64,000 nt of DNA from Streptosporangium lutulentum (lineage in GTDB: Bacteria; Actinomycetota; Actinomycetes; Streptosporangiales; Streptosporangiaceae), in contig NZ_JAUSQU010000001.1 in the NCBI RefSeq assembly GCF_030811455.1, positions 930,001 to 994,000 of the forward strand. The letters are read 5' to 3'. A program made the translations under genes and the position numbers. Under the pieces are notes generated by a model. The model was not told the DNA's origin, searched no databases, and worked only from the letters and a program-made list of their open reading frames with translations. Shown piece by piece: positions 15,765 through 24,569 of the stretch (positions are counted from its first letter, which is position 1; each line of letters begins with the position of its first letter).

Positions 15765-16868
15765 ATGTTGTCGATGCATCGCACCCGTGCCGCCCGTCTC
15801 GCCACCGCAGTGCTGGCGAGCACCCTGCTGACCGCGGCCGGGGCCGCGGCTCCGGCCTCCGCGGCGGCCGTCCACAACCCCGTTCACCAGCGGGCGGAGC
15901 AGCACATCCCGTTCACCGCCGCCACCGTCACCCAGAACGACAACGGCACGTACACCATCACCTGGAACACCTCGAAGGTCCAGCGGGTCACGGTTTACGC
16001 GGGGACCTCCCAGGACCGGATCTCACACAAGCACCCCGTGGCGACCGGCGCGGGCCGGATGACGGTCACCGTACGCGGGCTCGGCGCGGCCGACCGGTGG
16101 TGGTTCGAGCTGGTGCCCGACCACGGCCACCCGCTGACCCTCGCCGATCGCTCCCTGCACCTGGCCTCCGCCCCGAACCTCCGGGACGCCGGCGGCTACC
16201 GCACCGCCGACGGCAGCTGGGTGCGCATGGGCGTCCTCTACCGCTCTGGCGACCTGAGCAAGCTGACCGACGCCGACATGGCCAAGCTCACCCGGCTCGG
16301 CCTGCGTACCGTCTACGACCTGCGCACGCCGTCCGAGCAGAGCGCCAGCCCCGATCGGCTCCCGCGGGGCGTCAAGGCCGTGACGGCCAACGTCACCGGC
16401 ACCACCGACACCGGAAACGTGTCGATCCCCACGCCCGAGGCGGCCGTCAAGCTCATGACCGACGGCGAGAAGGCCATGGTGTCCTCGGAATCCGGCCGCG
16501 CCGCCTACGGCTCCCTGCTCACCGCCGTCGGCCACGGCAGCGGGCTGCTCTACCACTGCACGGCCGGTAAGGACCGCACCGGCTGGGCCAGCGCCGCCAT
16601 CCTGACCGCGCTCGGCGTCCCGAAGAGCACCGTCATGCAGGACTACCTGCTCAGCAACACCTACCGGGCCGCCGAGAACGCCGCCGCGCTGGCCCAGATG
16701 CCTGAGGCGCAGCGGCCGATCTACAAGCCCCTCATGGACGTGCGGAAGGAGTACCTGGACGCGGGCTTCGCCGAAGTCAAGGCCAAGTACGGTTCCTTCG
16801 ACCGATACCTGGACAAGGCGCTCGACGTCAGCGCTCGCGAGCTGCGCGAGCGGCTGCTCGTCGATTAA
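15765..16868 (+). CDS. Secreted tyrosine-protein phosphatase
   Basis: The 367-residue product has an Ala-rich signal peptide (about 1-35, ending PASAAA). A short beta-sandwich-like region follows (about 50-125), then a phosphatase domain with RDAGGYRTADG and the P-loop H264-CTAGKDRTG (Cys265, Arg271). The CX5R loop forms the cysteinyl-phosphate intermediate. Members of this group act on phosphotyrosine or phosphoinositides; the export signal points to an extracellular role. Start ATG 15765 or 15774 are equally plausible; the longer in-frame extension upstream is unlikely because it would bury the signal peptide. Confidence 0.9.
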   Translation: MLSMHRTRAARLATAVLASTLLTAAGAAAPASAAAVHNPVHQRAEQHIPFTAATVTQNDNGTYTITWNTSKVQRVTVYAGTSQDRISHKHPVATGAGRMTVTVRGLGAADRWWFELVPDHGHPLTLADRSLHLASAPNLRDAGGYRTADGSWVRMGVLYRSGDLSKLTDADMAKLTRLGLRTVYDLRTPSEQSASPDRLPRGVKAVTANVTGTTDTGNVSIPTPEAAVKLMTDGEKAMVSSESGRAAYGSLLTAVGHGSGLLYHCTAGKDRTGWASAAILTALGVPKSTVMQDYLLSNTYRAAENAAALAQMPEAQRPIYKPLMDVRKEYLDAGFAEVKAKYGSFDRYLDKALDVSARELRERLLVD

Positions 16869-16995
16869 CGGGGCCTCGGCGGAGGGGACCCGCCGGACGA
16901 CACCGTCGCGGCGTGCGTCGGGCGGAGTCACGTCAGGGATCCCGGCTATGCCGATCAAGGGAGGCGCGTGACGCGATCCGTCGAACCCGTGCGCT

Positions 16996-17424
16996 CTACG
17001 GCTTGCCGCCGATGGCGCACGCCCGGCACGGGGGTCGCCCGCACGTGCACTGCATGATGGCGTCGAGAACATCGTGGTCGTGGTACAGGCACTGATCGTT
17101 GCAGGTGTGGCGCGGAACGAATCCGGCCTGGATCTCGTCGGGCCACGGCTCCTCGCCCTCGCGGCAGCGGACGAACTGCTCGGGATCGACCGAGTGCAGC
17201 CCGTGCAGGCTCGCGCGGGCCTGGGTCTCCAGCCCCCGGGCCTCCGTCGCTATGGCCTTGAGCTGGGCGGCGAGACTGGAGTACCGATCGTCGCCGGTCC
17301 GCACATGCGCGGCCCGCAGCGCCATCGCCGCGTTGACCATGAATCGGCCGGCGTCCTGGAGGTCTGTGGTGTGGTGCATCTGTATGCCTGTCACGCCACG
17401 TACCCACACGGCGTCGTTGCTCAT
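16996..17424 (-). CDS. Cys/His-rich small protein, function unknown
   Basis: This encodes 142 residues with a helical N-terminal part (about 20-85, Ala-rich) and a C-terminal cluster of HTCNDQCLYHDHDVLDAIMQ followed by CTCGRPPCRAC. The six cysteines and three histidines in about 35 residues strongly suggest a zinc- or iron-binding knuckle. There is no signal or membrane segment. I do not recognise the family. Upstream lies an AT-rich inverted repeat (17462-17509) that may be its promoter/operator. It is convergent with the phosphatase. Confidence 0.65.
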   Translation of the reverse strand: MSNDAVWVRGVTGIQMHHTTDLQDAGRFMVNAAMALRAAHVRTGDDRYSSLAAQLKAIATEARGLETQARASLHGLHSVDPEQFVRCREGEEPWPDEIQAGFVPRHTCNDQCLYHDHDVLDAIMQCTCGRPPCRACAIGGKP

Positions 17425-17745
17425 TGATCAACCTTTCGATGTTGCAGGCGCTCGAACTTGTCCTATTTTGCCCCATTTTGGTAGTTATGTCCATATTTGG
17501 GTAAATAGGAGGATAGTTGTCTTTTGCTGTTCTTGGGTGCCTGCCGGTATTCGTACTCCGCGGGGCCGGGTTGCCCGTTGCCCGAGTCGGACCACTCCGG
17601 GGTCGACTGAATCGGGGCAGCCGAGGCGCCGCCTGAGCTGTGAACGCGCCGAGCGTGTTCTGTCGACGGACGATCAGCAGCCGGGTCTCGGCGATGCTGT
17701 CTCCGGGTTCATGTTCCACGAGTCGATGCCGATGCTTCAACGGCT
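17425..17745. other. AT-richer gap upstream of the Cys-rich gene
   Basis: This 321-bp region holds the inverted repeat at 17462-17509 and then ordinary GC-rich DNA with no convincing gene. The local drop in GC fits a promoter zone or acquired DNA. Confidence 0.45.
17462..17509 (-). promoter_or_regulatory. Imperfect AT-rich inverted repeat
   Basis: The left half CCTATTTTGCCCCATTTTGG and the right half (reverse complement CCTATTTACCCAAATATGG) match at about 15 of 19 positions, with perfect outer arms CCTATTT/AAATAGG. It begins 38 nt upstream of the Cys-rich gene. Operator function is inferred. Confidence 0.4.
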
Positions 17746-18633
17746 CTATGGCTCCGGGTTCAGACACGTCCCGGTCTCGTGCGCCTGGTCCGGCGGTGGG
17801 GAGTCGATGAGCACATCGCTGCCCCAGTCGGTGAAGTCGACCTCGAATACGGCGCTCTTGGGCTGGTTGTCCTCGGCCATGGGATGGGTCGAGGTGAGGT
17901 GCACCCGACGGGGAAGCCGGTCCGGGCCGACCCACAACTGCCAGGAGATTTGTGTCGAGTCGTTCCGCTTGCGAAATTGGGCGGCGATCACGGGGTCGTC
18001 GTGTGGAGCCGCGTTGATGAACTCTGTCAGCGAGCTGTTCCCGGAGTGCACGACGGTGGCGACTCCGTCGATGGTCTCCCCCGAAGAGGGGGCCGGGGCC
18101 GTCAGTTTTCGCAGCACCTCGGGTGAGATGAGGTTGCGTACGCCGAGCGAGCCGATGGCGCGCAACGGTTGCTCGCACCGGGGGCTGTGGCCGTGAAGCC
18201 AGGACTTGCCCGCGGGAACGTCCTTCCGATCAGCCCGGTATTCGTAGGTGCCGGAGCCTGCGATCGTGATCGTCCTGGTCGTCATGAAGGACAGGTCGGT
18301 CGGGACAAAGCCTTTCAGCTCATCGGGGACATTGGTCCGGTAGTAGGTTGCGGTCAAGTCGGAGGCGGTCGCGCCGAGGACTCCCGTGGTACGGCTCTCG
18401 CTGTATTCGCCGATGTTGACCAGCGCGACGAAGTCGTCCTCCGCTGCTGGAGGGGTGGACACGTTCTCGCCGTAGTCCAGGCGGACGAGCCTGGCGACCT
18501 TCACACCGGTCGAGCCCTTCATCCGCTGAGTCACCGCCTCGGCGGGCGTTCGCGCCGTGACCGCATCGCCGCCTCCGCAACCGGCCGTAAGGGCGAGCGC
18601 CAAGACGATCGTTGCAATCCTCGGCAAAGCCAC
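17746..18633 (-). CDS. Lipoprotein, function unknown
   Basis: The 295-residue product has a lipobox: VALPRIATIVLALALTAGC, with the lipidated cysteine at residue 19. The mature part is soluble, with paired segments such as TITIAGSGTYEYRADRKDVP and LWVGPDRLPRRVHLTSTHP. It recalls actinomycete lipoproteins of the LppX/LolA-like fold, which carry hydrophobic ligands on the outer face of the membrane. That resemblance is structural impression only. The GTG at 18633 was chosen because it places the signal sequence at the N-terminus; the frame is open 60 nt further upstream. Confidence 0.75.
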   Translation of the reverse strand: MALPRIATIVLALALTAGCGGGDAVTARTPAEAVTQRMKGSTGVKVARLVRLDYGENVSTPPAAEDDFVALVNIGEYSESRTTGVLGATASDLTATYYRTNVPDELKGFVPTDLSFMTTRTITIAGSGTYEYRADRKDVPAGKSWLHGHSPRCEQPLRAIGSLGVRNLISPEVLRKLTAPAPSSGETIDGVATVVHSGNSSLTEFINAAPHDDPVIAAQFRKRNDSTQISWQLWVGPDRLPRRVHLTSTHPMAEDNQPKSAVFEVDFTDWGSDVLIDSPPPDQAHETGTCLNPEP

Positions 18634-18878
18634 CCGGTGATCATAAGGGTTGCCTGGCGAGACTTCCGATGACAGCAATTCGGCGCTCAACAAAACTCAA
18701 CGCGATCCTGGTCATGAAGCTGCCGAAACCCCGTAGGTTCCGTCGTGAAGACCTTCATTCACGCTGAACCCGCAGCGAATCCGGGGCAAGGTAGAAGATC
18801 GCTTTGGACCTGTTCCTTATCCGTTATTCGGTCGTTGGGCTGCTGTGACGGGTGAAACCGGCGTAGTACTTTACTCGC

Positions 18879-20180
18879 ATGTCTGACTTAAGTGGTGCAA
18901 GGTTGACCGCTGGCTTACGCCGGAAAGCCGTCAGGGTGGCCGTAGCGGGGATCGTTGCCGGGTCGCCGATTTGCTTGAGTTCGTCGGTTGCGTACGCGTC
19001 GGACGGGGCACCGCGGGCCAACGCCGTCGTCGTCTGGGACAGGAACGCCCAGACCGCCATGTGGGACGTCGCCCAGCAGCAGCCGCCGGAGCAGTCCCGT
19101 AGCGCTGCCATGGTGCACGGGGCCATTTACGACGCGGTGAACGCGATCGCGGGCACTCCGTACCAGCCGTATCTGACCACGCCTCGCGTCAAGGGGGCCG
19201 CGTCCATGGACGCGGCCGTGGCGAGCGCCGCATACCGGGTACTGAGCGCGTTGTTCCCCGATCAGCGGGAGAGGCTGACGACGCAGTACGACGAGGCGCT
19301 GGCCGGGATTCCGGCCGGCGGTTCCAAGCAGCGTGGCATCGCGGTCGGCGATCAGGCCGCCTCGGCGATGATCGCGGCGCGGAAGAACGACGGGGCCTAC
19401 GGTGACCAGACCTGGGCCGTGGGCACCGAGCCCGGTCAATGGCGGCCGACGCCTCCCGCCTTCGCCTCGAGCAGCGCCTGGATCGCTCACCTCAAGCCGT
19501 TCCTGATCCCCAGCGGGTCCATGTTCCGCACCTCCGGCCCGCCGACGCTCACCGGCAAGCGCTATGCCCAGGACATCAACGAGGTCAAAAAGGTCGGCTC
19601 GAAGACCAGCGCGGTCAGGACCGAGGACCAGACGCAGGCCGCGATCTGGTGGCAAGACCGGAATGGGGGCGACTGGGAGATCAAGCGCCAGCTCGCGACG
19701 ACGCAGCGGCTCAGCACGCTCCAGACGGCGCGGATGTACGCGATGGTGAATCTGTCCAAGGCCGATGCCACGATCGCCTGCAACAGCGAGAAGGCGGCCT
19801 GGCACTTCTGGCGGCCGATCACCGCGATCCGGGAGGCCGGCACCGACGGCAACCCGGACACGACACCCGATTCCGACTGGGAGCCCCTGCTCGACACGCC
19901 GCCGCATCCTGACTTCACCTCCGGGCACACCTGTTCCACCGGGGCGAGCATGTCGTCACTGACGCACTTCTTCGGCCGGGACGACCTGTCCTTCAGCGCG
20001 TTCAGCCCCGACGCGGGCGCCACCAGGGCCTACCACAGCTTCTCGCAGGCGCTCGCCGAGGTCATCGAGGCCCGGGTATGGGGTGGCATTCACACCCGCT
20101 CGGCTGATGTGCAGGGGGCGAAGATCGGCAAGCAGGTGAGCGCGTACATGGGGACGCACTACTTCAAGCCAAGGACCTGA
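18879..20180 (+). CDS. Vanadium-dependent haloperoxidase (PAP2 superfamily), secreted
   Basis: The 433-residue product carries the three vanadate-binding motifs: K305...R312 in EKAAWHFWRPITAI, SGH (348-350) in PHPDFTSGH, and R399...H405 in RVWGGIHTRS. Such enzymes oxidise halides with peroxide or act as acid phosphatases. An N-terminal hydrophobic signal (about 14-40, ending AYASDG) predicts export. Halide specificity cannot be read from sequence. The plain histidine near the third motif fits the bacterial group. The 3' end overlaps the stop of the minus-strand VOC fragment by 17 nt. Confidence 0.92.
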   Translation: MSDLSGARLTAGLRRKAVRVAVAGIVAGSPICLSSSVAYASDGAPRANAVVVWDRNAQTAMWDVAQQQPPEQSRSAAMVHGAIYDAVNAIAGTPYQPYLTTPRVKGAASMDAAVASAAYRVLSALFPDQRERLTTQYDEALAGIPAGGSKQRGIAVGDQAASAMIAARKNDGAYGDQTWAVGTEPGQWRPTPPAFASSSAWIAHLKPFLIPSGSMFRTSGPPTLTGKRYAQDINEVKKVGSKTSAVRTEDQTQAAIWWQDRNGGDWEIKRQLATTQRLSTLQTARMYAMVNLSKADATIACNSEKAAWHFWRPITAIREAGTDGNPDTTPDSDWEPLLDTPPHPDFTSGHTCSTGASMSSLTHFFGRDDLSFSAFSPDAGATRAYHSFSQALAEVIEARVWGGIHTRSADVQGAKIGKQVSAYMGTHYFKPRT

Positions 20181-20700
20181 ATTTTCGGCTGCGATGAAAC
20201 CCGGGTGAGGGCGTCGTGAAACCCGCGGAAGTTGGCGCTGCGGGAGGCCTTTCGGGTGCTGCGGGGACGCGGGATAGCCGTGATGACGTGCGGAAAAGGC
20301 GCCAGACCACGTCGAACTCGTTCCCCTCGGGATCCACTGTTGCCACCGCATAGTGATCAACCCCGGGCTGCGACAGCACCCGCACAACGGACGCCCCCGC
20401 CTGGACAAGCCGCTCCGCCTCGGCATCCACCCGCGCTTTCCGGGTCTCCAGCGGTACGTCCTCCCGCTTGCCGCCCACCTTCACATCCAGGTGGAACCGG
20501 TTCTTGATCACCTTGCCCTCAGGCACTTGCTGAAACCAGACCCTCGGCCCGTACCCCTCGGGATCGACGATGCTGTCGGTGCCGTCCCCTTCGCCCAGCT
20601 CGTCCTCCGGCACTCCGATACTGCGCCAGTAATCCCGCCACGTGTCGAATCCACCCGGTGGCGGCTGCACCGTGTACCGCAGCGCGCCCGCGTACAACAT
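20164..20700 (-). pseudogene. Glyoxalase-like (VOC) protein, truncated
   Basis: The frame encodes a VOC half-domain: TVQPPPGGFDTWRDYW, then FHLDVKVGG and HYAVATVDPEGNEFDVVWR. The first beta-strand and helix expected before TVQPPP are missing at the 5' end. The C-terminus runs on beyond the normal end into low-complexity sequence overlapping the haloperoxidase gene. The core is recognisable, but both ends look broken, probably by an upstream deletion and a late frameshift. VOC proteins bind metal for glyoxalase or dioxygenase chemistry; activity is unlikely here. Confidence 0.6.
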
Positions 20701-20773
20701 GAGTTAAGGCTGTGATTTCCGGGTCAGCATCGATCGAGCGGCGCTTGTGACTGTATGTGATCTTGTATTGCCT

Positions 20774-20799
20774 TAGTCTAAGTCTAGACAGACTAGACA
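20774..20799 (+). promoter_or_regulatory. Operator-like repeats before the toxin-antitoxin pair
   Basis: Repeated AGTCTA/TAGACT half-sites (TAGTCTAAGTCTAGACAGAC, then TAGAC) lie 11 nt upstream of the antitoxin start and include the palindrome GTCTAGAC. This is the expected site for autorepression by a Phd-type antitoxin or its complex. Confidence 0.55.
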
Positions 20800-20809
20800 G
20801 GGGGTCTTC

Positions 20810-21061
20810 ATGGGCGGGTGGCAGGTTCAGGAGGCGAAGCAGCGCTTCAGCGAGGTCGTACGGCGGGCGGTGAGCGAGGGTCCCCAGGTGGTCACCCGGC
20901 ACGGAGAGGAGGTGGCCGTGGTCATCGACATCGCCGAGTACCGCCGCCTCAGGGGCGAGACTCCCGACTTCGGACGGTTCCTTCTCGCCGCCCCCGACTG
21001 GGACGACGACATTGAGTTCCCTCGGAACCGAGACCTTCCCCGAGAGGTGGATTTCGACTGA
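20810..21061 (+). CDS. Phd/YefM-type antitoxin
   Basis: The 83-residue product has a Phd-fold N-terminal DNA-binding part (WQVQEAKQRFSEVVRRAVSE, then GPQVVTRHGEEVAVVIDIAEY) and an acidic, Pro-containing C-terminal tail (DWDDDIEFPRNRD). The tail would wrap and inhibit the toxin. The final base of its stop overlaps the toxin ATG (TGATG at 21059-21063), so translation is coupled. The product should repress its own promoter through the repeats at 20774-20799. Confidence 0.9.
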   Translation: MGGWQVQEAKQRFSEVVRRAVSEGPQVVTRHGEEVAVVIDIAEYRRLRGETPDFGRFLLAAPDWDDDIEFPRNRDLPREVDFD

Positions 21062-21483
21062 TGGGCATCGGCTACCTGCTCGACACGAACGTGGTCTCCG
21101 AAGCACGCAAGCGAAATGGGAGCCCGCACGTCAAGGACTGGATAGGCGGGACTCATGGGCCCACGCTCTACCTCAGCAGCCTGACGGTCGGTGAGATCCG
21201 CTGCGGGGTCGAGCGCCGCCGACGCAGCGACCCCGCACAGGCGACGATTCTGGAGCGCTGGCTCCACGGGCTTCACCGGCAGTTCAGCGACCGCATCGTT
21301 CCCGTCACCTCCGAGGTCGCGGAGGAGTGGGGGCGCCTGAACGCCGTCCGCCCGCTCCCCACGGCAGACGGTTTGATCGCCGCGACGGCCAGGGTGAACG
21401 GGTGGACCCTGGTCAGCAGGAACGTCAAGGACTTCGAAGGGGCGGGCGTGTCCGTGGTCAATCCCTTCGAGCTGCTGCACTGA
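21061..21483 (+). CDS. PIN-domain ribonuclease toxin (VapC/FitB-like)
   Basis: The 140-residue PIN domain has the expected metal-binding acids: D8 in YLLDTNVVSE, E45 in TVGEIRCG, D103 in PTADGLIAA, and N121/D124 near SRNVKDF. Such toxins cleave tRNA or rRNA when the antitoxin is lost. The gene follows directly on the Phd-like antitoxin. The 3' end coincides with one copy of the 44-nt repeat shared with 7421-7464, so the module sits exactly against recombined DNA. The target RNA is unknown. Confidence 0.92.
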   Translation: MGIGYLLDTNVVSEARKRNGSPHVKDWIGGTHGPTLYLSSLTVGEIRCGVERRRRSDPAQATILERWLHGLHRQFSDRIVPVTSEVAEEWGRLNAVRPLPTADGLIAATARVNGWTLVSRNVKDFEGAGVSVVNPFELLH

Positions 21484-21510
21484 CGAAAGAACGCGTGGCC
21501 TGACGAGTGA

Positions 21511-22919
21511 TCACGCTCGGGTGTGACGGTGCTTGGCGCCGGGCGGGAAGTACTCGGGGTGGCCTATCTCGCGGAGACGGATGACCCGGGGCTGTTTCGC
21601 CGAGGGGACGTAGTTGGCGAACTCGCTGTTGAGGCGGCGTAGCCGGGTCGGGATCGAGAGCCCGATGAGCTCCGCGGTCTCGTCGGAGTCGTGCAGGCCG
21701 GGCGTCGGCTCGACCGTCACGGTCGGCTGCCGGTCCCGCTCGGCGTCCTCGGCCACCTCCAGGACGAATTTTCCCGTCACCATGGTGCTGACCTCGGGTT
21801 GCTCCAAACCGATGGCGATGTTCTCCGGATAGATGTTGGCGCCGTAGTAGGAGACGGTGAAGTGGCTGCGGCCGAAGACGTAGGCGAAGGGCAGGGCGGG
21901 GCCTTCCACGCGGGGGTGGAAGCCGTGCTCGTGGAGGAAGTCGAGCATGCGGTCGTGGGGGACCAGGCCGCCTTCGTCGGCGATGTGGTAGCGGATGAGG
22001 GGGATTCCGTTGTCGCCGGAGAAGAGCAGGGTGCCGTTGTGTTCTTCGAGGAAGCGCACTCGTGGGTCGTATTGCACGAGGGCCGGCAGGCGTGATTCGC
22101 CGAAGAGTTCTTTGGCTGTTTCGGGGTGGTCGGCGGATCCGGATGGACGGTGGGGTTTCGTTGCCGAGGACGCAGGCGTCGGCGGTGTCGTACAGGGAGG
22201 CGGTGTCGTGGCTGGGGTTGGTCGTCGCGGTGCGTTCGGCGATTAGGGTGCGCCATTCCTCGCGAAGACCTCGCCGGCGGTGATTGGTTTGACGGAATAG
22301 TCGGCCCAGGGCAGGTTCTGGGCTGTGCCGCTGTCGATGACGTCTTTGAGGAAGGGTGGATAGCCGAGGAGGACGACCTGGTCGAAGTGTGGTGCCAGTT
22401 CCGGGATGACGCGGAGGGTCTCACGTTTGTCGCTGCCGGGGTGATGGTGATGACGGGGTAGCCCTTGGCGGTGAGGTGGCGGCGGCGGTTGAGGGTGAAC
22501 AGGCCGCCGACCCAGGTGCCGAGGACGAAGCGGGTGACGGCGAGGGCCCTGCGTTCGGTGGCCTGGAAGGCGTCCCGGAAGACCTGGTCGAACCGTTCTG
22601 CGATCACCTGCTCGTCGGCCGTCGAGCGTGGTCAGGATGACGGGGTGCCGGTGGAGCCGGAGGACAACGCGATCATGTCTCCGATGGTGCCGTTCCGGCA
22701 GAGGCCGGGGAGGGGATGGGGGCGGGTGCAGTTGTCCTTGGTGGTCAGCGGTAGCCGTACGAAGTCCTCGTAGGTCTTGACCTGGTCGGCGGTTACGCCG
22801 TGCTCTGCGAGAAACGCGCCGTAGGCGGGCACCGAGACCGCCCCTCGATGGAACAGCTCAACCACGCCGTTGCGGCGATCCATCCGCCGGATGTACGGCC
22901 TCCACATCCGGTCCGTCAC
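21511..22919 (-). pseudogene. Phenylacetate-CoA ligase-like AMP-forming enzyme, broken
   Basis: The gene would encode about 470 residues. From the 5' end: an N-terminal part with MIALSSGSTGTPS (AMP-binding loop); a TGA where a Trp codon is expected just after this loop (near 22634); then IAERFDQVFRDAFQATERRA up to GYPVITITP; then three frame changes, consistent with single-base deletions near 22437 and 22258 and a third indel near 22130; and finally an intact frame from QYDPRVRFLEEHNGTLLF to the stop. Conceptual joining restores TPGSDKRETLRVIPELAPHF and AEEWRTLIAE. The native enzyme would activate an acid as its CoA ester. No other gene in the window shows this density of lesions except the LacI relic. 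Confidence 0.8.
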
Positions 22920-23060
22920 GTGGGACCGCGCGTCAGATTTGGGGCCCGCGCCCCCAAACCCCAGGTGGTGGCCTGCGAGCCCTCACACCCCAGACGCTCC
23001 CCTTCCCAAGCGGTCTGCGCGTCAGGCGCCGGGGGTGTTGGGCCTCGAAACGCGTGGTGC

Positions 23061-23618
23061 TCAGCCGACCGAGGTCTGGTGCATTTCGTAGGGAGTGGTC
23101 GCCGGTGATGTCTGCTGGCTTGCCGACGACAGGCGGTGGGCGCCGAACACGATCAGGGCCCAGGCCAGGCAGCCGAACGCGGCGGTGTGGAGGAGAGCAC
23201 GGATGATGTTCCAGAACACCCATGTGCTCTCGAACTGCTCGCGTGCGGCGGCGATGTGCTTAGCGTCCGCCGCCTTGGCGAGTTGGTCGTTCAGTGGGAC
23301 GTTGACGCCGCCGGTGATGAAGAACGCCACCAGGTAGAGCACGAACGCGGCGATGATCCACGGTAGTGCGGGCCCGCCGTGCCCGCGCCAGGCCAGGACG
23401 CCGGCCAGGGCGATGAGCGGGATCGATCCCATGAAGAGCAGCATGAAGGTGGGGTTGAGGATGGCCTTGTTGATGTTCTGCATCGCCTCGACCATCGTGC
23501 GGTCGGAGGAGCGGCTCAGGCCCGGCATCACTGAGTAGGCGAAGGCCGCGAACAGCCCGGCCATCAGGCCGGCGCTGATGGTGCAGGCGAGGAGTGTGAC
23601 GGTCTGCAGGAGTTTCAC
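23061..23618 (-). CDS. DUF1772 membrane protein
   Basis: The 185-residue product has four hydrophobic segments (about residues 4-26, 50-70, 80-100 and 140-160) and the family pattern GLMAGLFAAFAYSVMPGL with INKAILNPTFMLLF. DUF1772 proteins are small integral membrane proteins; some fungal relatives are anthrone oxygenases. The GTG start overlaps the stop of the upstream NmrA-like gene by four bases (GTGA), so the pair is co-translated. Together they may form a redox unit controlled by the divergent LysR gene; the substrate is unknown. Confidence 0.88.
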   Translation of the reverse strand: MKLLQTVTLLACTISAGLMAGLFAAFAYSVMPGLSRSSDRTMVEAMQNINKAILNPTFMLLFMGSIPLIALAGVLAWRGHGGPALPWIIAAFVLYLVAFFITGGVNVPLNDQLAKAADAKHIAAAREQFESTWVFWNIIRALLHTAAFGCLAWALIVFGAHRLSSASQQTSPATTPYEMHQTSVG

Positions 23619-24445
23619 ATGTTGTCCTTGCGATTCCAGATGCCGGTGGCGGCGGTGTCGCAAGTGTAGTCGGCGAAGTCGCGGGGGGTGCGGCCCAGGG
23701 CGCGTTGCACGCCGTCGCCGAGGTGGGCGTTGCGGCCGTCCATGACGGTGGTGAACAGGTATCCGAGCAAGTCGACGATCTCGGCGGGCACGCCCTCGGC
23801 GGTCAGCGCGGCGGCGTAGTCCGCCGCGAGGACCGGGGTGAAGGTGATGTCGCGGCCGGCCGCCGAGGCGATGGCGGCGACCGCGTCGGCGAAGGTGAGC
23901 AGGCGAGGGCCGGTGACCTCATACGTCTGACCGGCGTGTCCCTCACCGGTGAGCGCCGCGACCGCCACGTCGGCGATGTCGTCGGCGTCCACAAACGGCT
24001 CGGAGATGTCACCGACGGGCAGCAGGACCTGGCCTTCCAGCACGGGCTCCAGCAGGTAGTTCTCGCTGAAGTTCTGGTTGAACCAGCTCGCCCGCACGAT
24101 CGTCCAGTCCGCCCCGGAGGCTTGAACCGCCTTCTCCGCCGTCTGCGCCTCCTCTTCGCCCCGGCCGGACAGCAGCACAAGCCGACGTACGCCGGACCGC
24201 GCCGCGAACGCGGCGAAGTCGCCGACCGTCTCCGCGGCGCCCGGCACCGCCAGATCCGGGTAGTACGACACGTACGCCGTCGTCACGCCCTGCAACGCCG
24301 GGCCCCAGCTCGTCCGGTCGGTCCAGTCGAAGGGCAGCCCGCCGTGGCGCGAGCCGATCCGCACGGGAAGATCCTTGGCGGTCAGCCGCTTGACGACACG
24401 TCTCCCGGTCTTGCCGGAGCCGCCCAGAACCAGAGTCATGGCCAT
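23615..24445 (-). CDS. NmrA family NAD(P)-binding oxidoreductase
   Basis: The 276-residue Rossmann protein starts MAMTLVLGGSGKTGRRVVKR, and GGSGKTG is the nucleotide-binding motif. It has the NmrA/isoflavone-reductase-like body (WFNQNFSENYLLEPVLEGQ, then DADDIADVAVAAL). Such proteins reduce quinones or act as redox sensors. GGGAGAA precedes the ATG at 24445; the open frame further upstream overlaps the LysR gene and is not used. It is first in a two-gene operon with the DUF1772 membrane protein. Confidence 0.9.
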   Translation of the reverse strand: MAMTLVLGGSGKTGRRVVKRLTAKDLPVRIGSRHGGLPFDWTDRTSWGPALQGVTTAYVSYYPDLAVPGAAETVGDFAAFAARSGVRRLVLLSGRGEEEAQTAEKAVQASGADWTIVRASWFNQNFSENYLLEPVLEGQVLLPVGDISEPFVDADDIADVAVAALTGEGHAGQTYEVTGPRLLTFADAVAAIASAAGRDITFTPVLAADYAAALTAEGVPAEIVDLLGYLFTTVMDGRNAHLGDGVQRALGRTPRDFADYTCDTAATGIWNRKDNM

Positions 24446-24569
24446 GTGAGTTCTCCCAGATGATCGAAGTTTTCCAACCCCTAGACGATCTCTGTACGGT
24501 GACGCCGGAACAACCTGCGGCTGGGCAACGTCCGTTGCCTGAGCGGAAATGATCACAAGGGGGATCGGT

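Noticed and set aside
7421..21515. A complete mobile element bounded by the 44-nt repeats
   Set aside because: No integrase, transposase or terminal inverted repeats accompany the repeats, and both copies are remnants of a ligase gene end, so an element boundary is unproven.
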